The position numbers and the translations under genes are program-made. DNA of 64,000 nucleotides from Bacillus_BA songklensis. Lineage in GTDB: Bacteria > Bacillota > Bacilli > Bacillales > Bacillaceae_H. Position 1 is the first letter of the stretch; the number at the start of each line of letters is the position of its first letter. The stretch covers positions 124,001 through 188,000 of the forward strand of contig NZ_JBHRZT010000067.1 of the NCBI RefSeq assembly GCF_042649685.1, given 5' to 3'. Positions 59,333 to 64,000 of this stretch are shown here, piece by piece. The notes beneath the pieces were generated by a model that was not told the origin of the DNA, did no database searches, and saw nothing but the letters and a program-made list of their open reading frames with translations.

Positions 59333-59431
59333 ATTTTAACGAACCCCTGCCTCAAGCACGTGCAGGTGCAGCCATCGATAGGGAGGGGGCTTTCATGGGT
59401 ATAGCAAATGAAGAAGTTGATGAAACAAGAT

Positions 59432-59461
59432 TAGACAGCGTTTTCTTTCTTGTAGTAATAT
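59432..59461 (+). promoter_or_regulatory. Promoter of the lytS-like gene
   Basis: TAGACA, 18 nt, TAATAT, 31 nt upstream of the GTG start. Confidence 0.5.
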
Positions 59462-59491
59462 GGAACAAGATTAAAATAAAGGGTGAAGTCA

Positions 59492-61270
59492 GTGATTTCA
59501 TTATTGCCATTAATGTTAGAAAGAGTTGGAATACTTGTCATTGTGGCCTTCCTGCTTTCACAGTCGAAATCTTTTCGGCAAATCGTCCAAACTGAGCATG
59601 GATTAACAGGGAAAGTGCTGCTGATTGCCGTTTTCGGAATATTTGGAGTCATTAGCAACTATACCGGGATTGAAATTCATCATAGGTCGATTGTTGAGCA
59701 AACATGGCTGATGGCCGTCGGTCCGGACAGCGCGATTGCCAATACGAGAATTATGGGAGTTGGCATTGGCGGACTGCTTGGAGGGCCGCTTGTCGGATTT
59801 GGGGTCGGCATGATTGCAGGACTGCACCGCTATACGCTGGGAGGTTTCACGGCAGGCGCTTGTGCCATCTCCTCTATTCTGGCTGGAGCAGCGGCGGGGT
59901 ATATCGGCAGATGGTATAGAAAGCAAAGGCCGATTACTCCATGGTTTGCCGTTGCTGTCGGTGTATTGATGGAAATGGTGCAAATGGGAATTATTTTGCT
60001 GGTGACGAAACCGTTTGCAATAGCATGGGAGCTCGTGAAGATAATCGGTATTCCCATGATTGTCATCAATGGTTTTGGTACGCTGTTATTTATGCTTATC
60101 ATTCAAACGATTTTAAGGGAAGAAGAGCGAACACGTGCTTTACAAACGCATAAAGCCTTCTTCATTGCCGATCAAACACTTCCCTTTTTCCGTCAGGGGC
60201 TAAACCCCGAATCCTGTAAAAAGGTAGCGGACATTATGTTAAGGCTAACAGAAGCGGATGCAGTGGCGATCACGGATCACCGGCAAGTGTTAGCCCATGT
60301 TGGGGCCGCTTCCGATCATCATATTCCGATGCAAGGGTTAGCGACAGGGTTAACGAAAAAAGTGCTGGAGCAGGGGAAAGTCATTACAGCTAGATCAAAG
60401 GACGAGATCTTTTGCTTTCATGAACATTGTCCTTTGCAGGCGGCCGTCGTTCTTCCGTTACAAGTGCACCAAAAAACGGTTGGAACACTAAAGCTCTATT
60501 TTACAAACTCGAGTCGTTTGAGTCATGTTCAGCAAGAACTGGCTGAAGGATTGGCAAAGCTGTTTTCCACTCAGTTGGAACTGGCAGAAGCAGAGTTGCA
60601 AAGCAAGCTGCTTAAGGATGCGGAAATCAAGGCATTACAAGCCCAGGTTCACCCCCATTTTTTGTTTAACGCGATTAATACGATTTCAGCCTTGTGCCGG
60701 ACAGATGTCGAGAAGGCAAGAAAGCTTTTATTAGAACTCAGCGTATTTTTCCGCAGTAATTTACAAGGGGCTCGTCAAATGGTCATTCCGCTTGAAAAAG
60801 AATTGGAACATGTCAGGGCTTATTTACATTTAGAACAAGCCCGCTTTCCAAATAAGTATCATGTTGTTTTTCAGATTGAGCCAGGACTTGAAAGGGTGTG
60901 TATTCCGCCGTTTACATTGCAGCCGCTCGTAGAAAATGCCGTTCGCCATGCCTTTTTGCGTACTAAAAAACAAGGCGACATACTGATCAGTGCCTGTAAA
61001 AAGGGAGAAAGCCTCTGTATAGCGGTGGAAGATAACGGAAAGGGAGTTGTAAACGAAAAGCTCGAGACACTGGGACGGGAAACGGTACAATCCAAAGAAG
61101 GAACGGGAACCTCCCTCTATAATATACGAGAACGCCTGGAAGGAATTTATGGTTCAAAAGCCCGCTTCTCTATTGAAAGTAAGGAAGGAGAAGGAACGAA
61201 AGTGCAAATTACCATACCTCTAGGTGAAAAAGGAGTCAATGAGAATGATGTTGAAAGCTTTCATCGTTGA
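59492..61270 (+). CDS. lytS: LytS-family sensor histidine kinase
   Basis: A 592-residue kinase with the 5TM-5TMR_LYT N-terminal sensor (about six helices, SIVEQTWLMAVGPDSAIANTR, GGLLGGPLVGFGVGMIAGLHR), a GAF domain (~residues 235-360), a His_kinase domain with the phospho-His in QAQVHPHFLFNAINTISALC, and a C-terminal HATPase (LQPLVENAVRHAF, DNGKGV, GTGTSLYNIRERL). GTG 59492 has AAAGGGTGA 5 nt upstream; the GTG at 59483 overlaps that site. It is followed by the lytT-like regulator and cstA. Members sense pyruvate (BtsS, YpdA) or membrane state. Confidence 0.92.
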   Translation: MISLLPLMLERVGILVIVAFLLSQSKSFRQIVQTEHGLTGKVLLIAVFGIFGVISNYTGIEIHHRSIVEQTWLMAVGPDSAIANTRIMGVGIGGLLGGPLVGFGVGMIAGLHRYTLGGFTAGACAISSILAGAAAGYIGRWYRKQRPITPWFAVAVGVLMEMVQMGIILLVTKPFAIAWELVKIIGIPMIVINGFGTLLFMLIIQTILREEERTRALQTHKAFFIADQTLPFFRQGLNPESCKKVADIMLRLTEADAVAITDHRQVLAHVGAASDHHIPMQGLATGLTKKVLEQGKVITARSKDEIFCFHEHCPLQAAVVLPLQVHQKTVGTLKLYFTNSSRLSHVQQELAEGLAKLFSTQLELAEAELQSKLLKDAEIKALQAQVHPHFLFNAINTISALCRTDVEKARKLLLELSVFFRSNLQGARQMVIPLEKELEHVRAYLHLEQARFPNKYHVVFQIEPGLERVCIPPFTLQPLVENAVRHAFLRTKKQGDILISACKKGESLCIAVEDNGKGVVNEKLETLGRETVQSKEGTGTSLYNIRERLEGIYGSKARFSIESKEGEGTKVQITIPLGEKGVNENDVESFHR

Positions 61271-61994
61271 TGATGAACCATTGGCAAGGGATGAATTGAA
61301 ATATCTCCTGCTTAGAACGAAGCAGGTGGAAGTGGTGGGAGAGGCGGAATGTATAGAAGATGCATTGGATGATATCCGTTCTTCCGCTCCGGATTTGGTT
61401 TTTTTAGATATCGAACTTGCTGAAGACAGCGGATTGAAGCTGGCAGAACAATTGCTGTCATTTGACCATACACCTGCCATCATCTTTGCAACGGCTTATG
61501 ATGAATATGCCTTGCAAGCATTCGAACTGAATGCCATTGATTATATTTTAAAACCGTTTGATGAAAGGCGCATCCGGCAAACCTTGGAGAAAATTACAAG
61601 GATGCAAACGATTGGCGAAAAAGAAGCTGCAGCAGCTCCTGTATCTGTCAGAATCCCGATTGAACAAACTGGTAAAATAGCGGTAATGGTAGAAGAACGG
61701 ATCGTGTTAGTAGATATACCGTCTATTATTTTTGTAGGCTCTGTAGAAGGAAAGACTGTCATTAAAACGGGGGACTCTGAATATAAGATTGGGGAATCCC
61801 TTGTCACGATCGAAAAGAAGTTGAATAGTGCCAGTTTTATGCGGGTTCATCGGAGCTTTCTCGTAAATATCAATCATATTTCGGAAGTCCAGCCATGGTT
61901 TAATTCAACATATAATTTAATCATGACAGACAAATCGAAGGTTCCGGTCAGTCGGACATATGTTAAAGAGTTGAAACAACTGCTTGGATTTTAA
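61245..61994 (+). CDS. lytT: LytT-family response regulator
   Basis: A 249-residue response regulator. The receiver domain (FIVDDEPLARDELKYLLLRT, phospho-Asp in VFLDIELAEDSGLKLAE, Lys in DYILKPFDERR) is followed by a LytTR DNA-binding domain (FMRVHRSFLVNINHISEVQPW, LIMTDKSKVPVSRTYVKELK). AAAAAGGAG lies 9 nt before ATG 61245, which is preferred to ATG 61239; the gene overlaps the kinase end by 26 bases. It is very like B. subtilis LytT. The likely target is cstA, immediately downstream. A terminator hairpin separates the two. Confidence 0.93.
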   Translation: MMLKAFIVDDEPLARDELKYLLLRTKQVEVVGEAECIEDALDDIRSSAPDLVFLDIELAEDSGLKLAEQLLSFDHTPAIIFATAYDEYALQAFELNAIDYILKPFDERRIRQTLEKITRMQTIGEKEAAAAPVSVRIPIEQTGKIAVMVEERIVLVDIPSIIFVGSVEGKTVIKTGDSEYKIGESLVTIEKKLNSASFMRVHRSFLVNINHISEVQPWFNSTYNLIMTDKSKVPVSRTYVKELKQLLGF

Positions 61995-62108
61995 GTTCAA
62001 TCGGGCTGTCGCATAGGCTTAGAATAGATAGCCAGAAACGTTTTTGCTAAAAGGGAACCGGCAGAAAAATATTTGGTTGTACGTGATTTCACGTATCGGA
62101 TCCTTTCA

Positions 62109-62160
62109 GGGGGATGACTCAAAAGGTATGGTTTTCTGCCTTTTGAGTCATCCCCATTTT
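62109..62160 (+). terminator. TGACTCAAAAGG hairpin, copy 3 (terminator)
   Basis: GGGGATGACTCAAAAGG pairs with CCTTTTGAGTCATCCCC, then ATTTT. Third member of the hairpin family. Bases 62161-62310 should hold the cstA promoter and its LytTR operator; I could not fix the sites with confidence. Confidence 0.85.
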
Positions 62161-62323
62161 ACATGTCTAACGTTTTTTCATAGAGGTATTGCCAGATGTA
62201 TTTCACCCTCGTATTCTTGTAACTCATCATTTGAATTTTGCATTCTATCTTGAAAACTGAATGATGGCGTTTTCATTTAGTATGATGATGTTACAAAATA
62301 GAAGGTTATGGGAGGTCACAAAA

Positions 62324-64000
62324 ATGAATGCGGTTACAATTGTGATTGGGGCTATGTGTATACTAATGATTGCCTACCGTTTATACGGAACGTTTATGGC
62401 AGCCAAAGTATTGAAATTAGATGATTCAAAACCAACGCCTGCTCATACTTTAGAAGACGGCAAAGATTATGTACCGACAAACCGTTGGGTTTCATTCGGT
62501 CACCATTTTGCTGCCATCGCTGCAGCGGGTCCCCTTGTAGGACCGATTTTAGCGGCGCAATTCGGGTATTTGCCAGGTTTATTATGGCTATTGATAGGGG
62601 CCGTTATTGGAGGCGCTGTCCATGATGCGGTCGTGTTGTTCGCTTCTATGCGCAAAAACGGTCAATCATTATCAGAAGTAGCAAAAGAAGAATTGGGCCC
62701 TGTAGCAGGTTTTTGTACAGGCTTAGCGATGTTATTCATTATTACCATTACGATGGCGGGTTTATCCATGGTTGTATTACACGCCCTGGAACATAACCCA
62801 TGGGGAACATTTGCAGTAGGAATTACCATCCCGATTGCAATGGGAGTTGGCCTGTATCATAAAAAGACGGGAAATTTAAAAGCGGCTTCCATCGTTGGAT
62901 TTATCCTTATTATGATTGCGATCATCGCTGGTCCGTCTATTCAAAATACCGTTATCGGTGATTGGTTAACGCTTGATATGAAAACGCTCGCACTTATATT
63001 GCCGATTTATGCATTCTTTGCAGCGGCCCTGCCGGTGTGGTTGTTGCTCGCACCTCGTGATTATTTAAGCAGTTTCATGAAAATTGGTGTTTTCATTGCG
63101 CTCATTGTTGGTGTATTTATTGTAAACCCTGCCATTCCATTCCCTGCTGTAACGGAATTTATCAATGGCGGCGGTCCCATTTTAGCGGGTCCTGTTTGGC
63201 CGTTCATTTCCATTACGATTGCGTGCGGTGCGATTTCCGGATTCCATGCTTTTGTCGGTTCGGGAACAACGCCAAAAATGCTTGATCGCTGGAGCGACAT
63301 TAAGGCTGTTGGCTTTGGAGCCATGCTTGTCGAATGTTTAGTTGCCATTATGGCCCTTATTGCTGCAACAGCATTGCAGCCTGGTGATTATTTCGCCATC
63401 AACTCCACTCCGGAAGTATTCAAAACGTTAGGAATGAACGTAGAGCATCTTCCACAGCTAAGTAAAGAAATCGGATTGGATTTAGAGGGAAGAACAGGAG
63501 GAGCCGTTACCCTTGCTGTTGGAATGACGTATATTTTTACAGAGATTCCTTGGTTCAGTAAGCTGGCATCCTACTTTTTCCAATTTGTCATCATGTTTGA
63601 AGCCGTCTTCATTTTAACGGCCATCGATGCAGGTACACGTGTTTCCCGTTATCTTATTCAAGATTTCTTCGGCGAATTTTATAAACCGCTGAAACAAGTC
63701 GATTGGCTGCCGGGATCCATTTTCGCTAGTGCACTGGCATGTTTCATGTGGGGATATTTACTATTCTCAGGAGACATTGGCTCTGTATGGGCACTCTTTG
63801 GTGTATCGAACCAATTAATGGCATCCATCGGATTGATTATCGGAGCAACTGTTATCTTGAAGATTGCTGATAAGCGCCGGTATGTCCTAACCTGCCTTGT
63901 ACCTCTCGCTTACTTATATGTAACGGTAAACTATGCAGGTTATTGGATGGTCAAAAACGTTTATTTAAATCCGGAAGCTGCCGGTTACAGCGTCTTAAAT
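62324..64000 (+). CDS. cstA: Carbon starvation/pyruvate transporter CstA (cut by window edge)
   Basis: The first 559 codons of a CstA-family membrane transporter with many helices, and the frame is open at the window end. Family blocks: NRWVSFGHHFAAIAAAGPLVGP, GAVIGGAVHDAVVLFASMR, GLSMVVLHALEHNPWG, LLAPRDYLSSFMKIG, SGFHAFVGSGTTPKML and FEAVFILTAIDAGTRVSRYL. CstA and BtsT import pyruvate (and perhaps peptides). GGGAGG precedes ATG 62324. The adjacent lytST-like pair mirrors E. coli BtsSR-BtsT. Confidence 0.95.
   Translation, partial: MNAVTIVIGAMCILMIAYRLYGTFMAAKVLKLDDSKPTPAHTLEDGKDYVPTNRWVSFGHHFAAIAAAGPLVGPILAAQFGYLPGLLWLLIGAVIGGAVHDAVVLFASMRKNGQSLSEVAKEELGPVAGFCTGLAMLFIITITMAGLSMVVLHALEHNPWGTFAVGITIPIAMGVGLYHKKTGNLKAASIVGFILIMIAIIAGPSIQNTVIGDWLTLDMKTLALILPIYAFFAAALPVWLLLAPRDYLSSFMKIGVFIALIVGVFIVNPAIPFPAVTEFINGGGPILAGPVWPFISITIACGAISGFHAFVGSGTTPKMLDRWSDIKAVGFGAMLVECLVAIMALIAATALQPGDYFAINSTPEVFKTLGMNVEHLPQLSKEIGLDLEGRTGGAVTLAVGMTYIFTEIPWFSKLASYFFQFVIMFEAVFILTAIDAGTRVSRYLIQDFFGEFYKPLKQVDWLPGSIFASALACFMWGYLLFSGDIGSVWALFGVSNQLMASIGLIIGATVILKIADKRRYVLTCLVPLAYLYVTVNYAGYWMVKNVYLNPEAAGYSVLN

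Noticed and set aside
1..64000. Search for tRNA, rRNA, prophage and integrase genes
   Set aside because: None was recognised by eye. A covariance-model scan would be needed to exclude a tRNA.

Overview
The window comes from the chromosome of a low-GC, endospore-forming member of the Bacillaceae. The evidence is a complete GerA-type germinant receptor operon, an H-type small acid-soluble spore protein, an aa3-600 menaquinol oxidase (QoxABCD), SalA, the nagAB-nagR-nagP arrangement, a ScoAB CoA transferase and dense AAGGAGG-type ribosome binding sites. I do not commit to a genus. A run of ten Ns at 7449-7458 is a scaffold join, so genes on its two sides need not be true neighbours. No rRNA, tRNA, CRISPR array, prophage or intact transposase was seen.

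Layout. Bases 1-4613 (minus strand) hold a LytTR regulator, an AarC/Cat1-type CoA transferase, a citrate synthase and the 5' end of odhA. Together they could form a TCA variant in which succinyl-CoA activates acetate. Bases 4693-7062 hold a frameshifted small membrane gene, sspH, a truncated MATE transporter and a MetE-like methyltransferase. Bases 7721-11418 are the germinant receptor operon. Bases 11542-16037 hold small proteins, a PadR regulator with an ATC-hydrolase-like gene, a kinase-like protein and salA. Bases 16177-22879 are a formate island: a DUF1641 protein and a large cytosolic formate dehydrogenase on the minus strand, then an MpsC-domain protein, fdhD and a formate/nitrite channel on the plus strand. 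Both the dehydrogenase and the channel are preceded by a promoter followed by a strong terminator-like hairpin. Bases 23144-30555 hold glpQ, hypothetical genes and qoxABCD. Bases 30658-35769 hold pgmB-like, YitT-family, DUF3231 and folD genes. Bases 36035-40029 hold a badly decayed sigma-54 activator, an intact sigma-54 promoter, an iron alcohol dehydrogenase and gabD. Bases 40127-43130 hold a broken uracil permease, a sulfotransferase-like fragment and an aldo/keto reductase. Bases 43315-48093 are the GlcNAc operon with a deleted murQ. Bases 48207-56927 hold a BrkB-family gene, a MaoC pair, a LysR regulator, scoAB with a cre site, a CitA-like citrate synthase, a PHB-depolymerase-family esterase and a CtaM-like oxidase assembly factor. 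Bases 57050-57584 are a set of gene fragments. Bases 57723-64000 hold a sulfite-oxidase-family enzyme, a YjbQ protein, a LytS/LytT pair and the start of cstA.

Themes. Acetyl-CoA, acetate and ketone-body metabolism appears twice, each time as a CoA transferase close to a citrate synthase. The molybdenum-cofactor enzymes (formate dehydrogenase and the sulfite-oxidase-like protein) fit with fdhD. Gene decay is marked: a sigma-54 activator with at least three lesions, murQ with an internal deletion, a uracil permease with two lesions, a truncated MATE gene and fragments of ywnA-, ywnB- and subtilase-like genes. Several repeat families run through the intergenic space: a ~105-bp two-hairpin repeat whose stems covary between copies, IS605-like omegaRNA-type ends, a tandem repeat framed by AAAAGCGG and AGCTRGACA, and a TGACTCAAAAGG hairpin used as a terminator.
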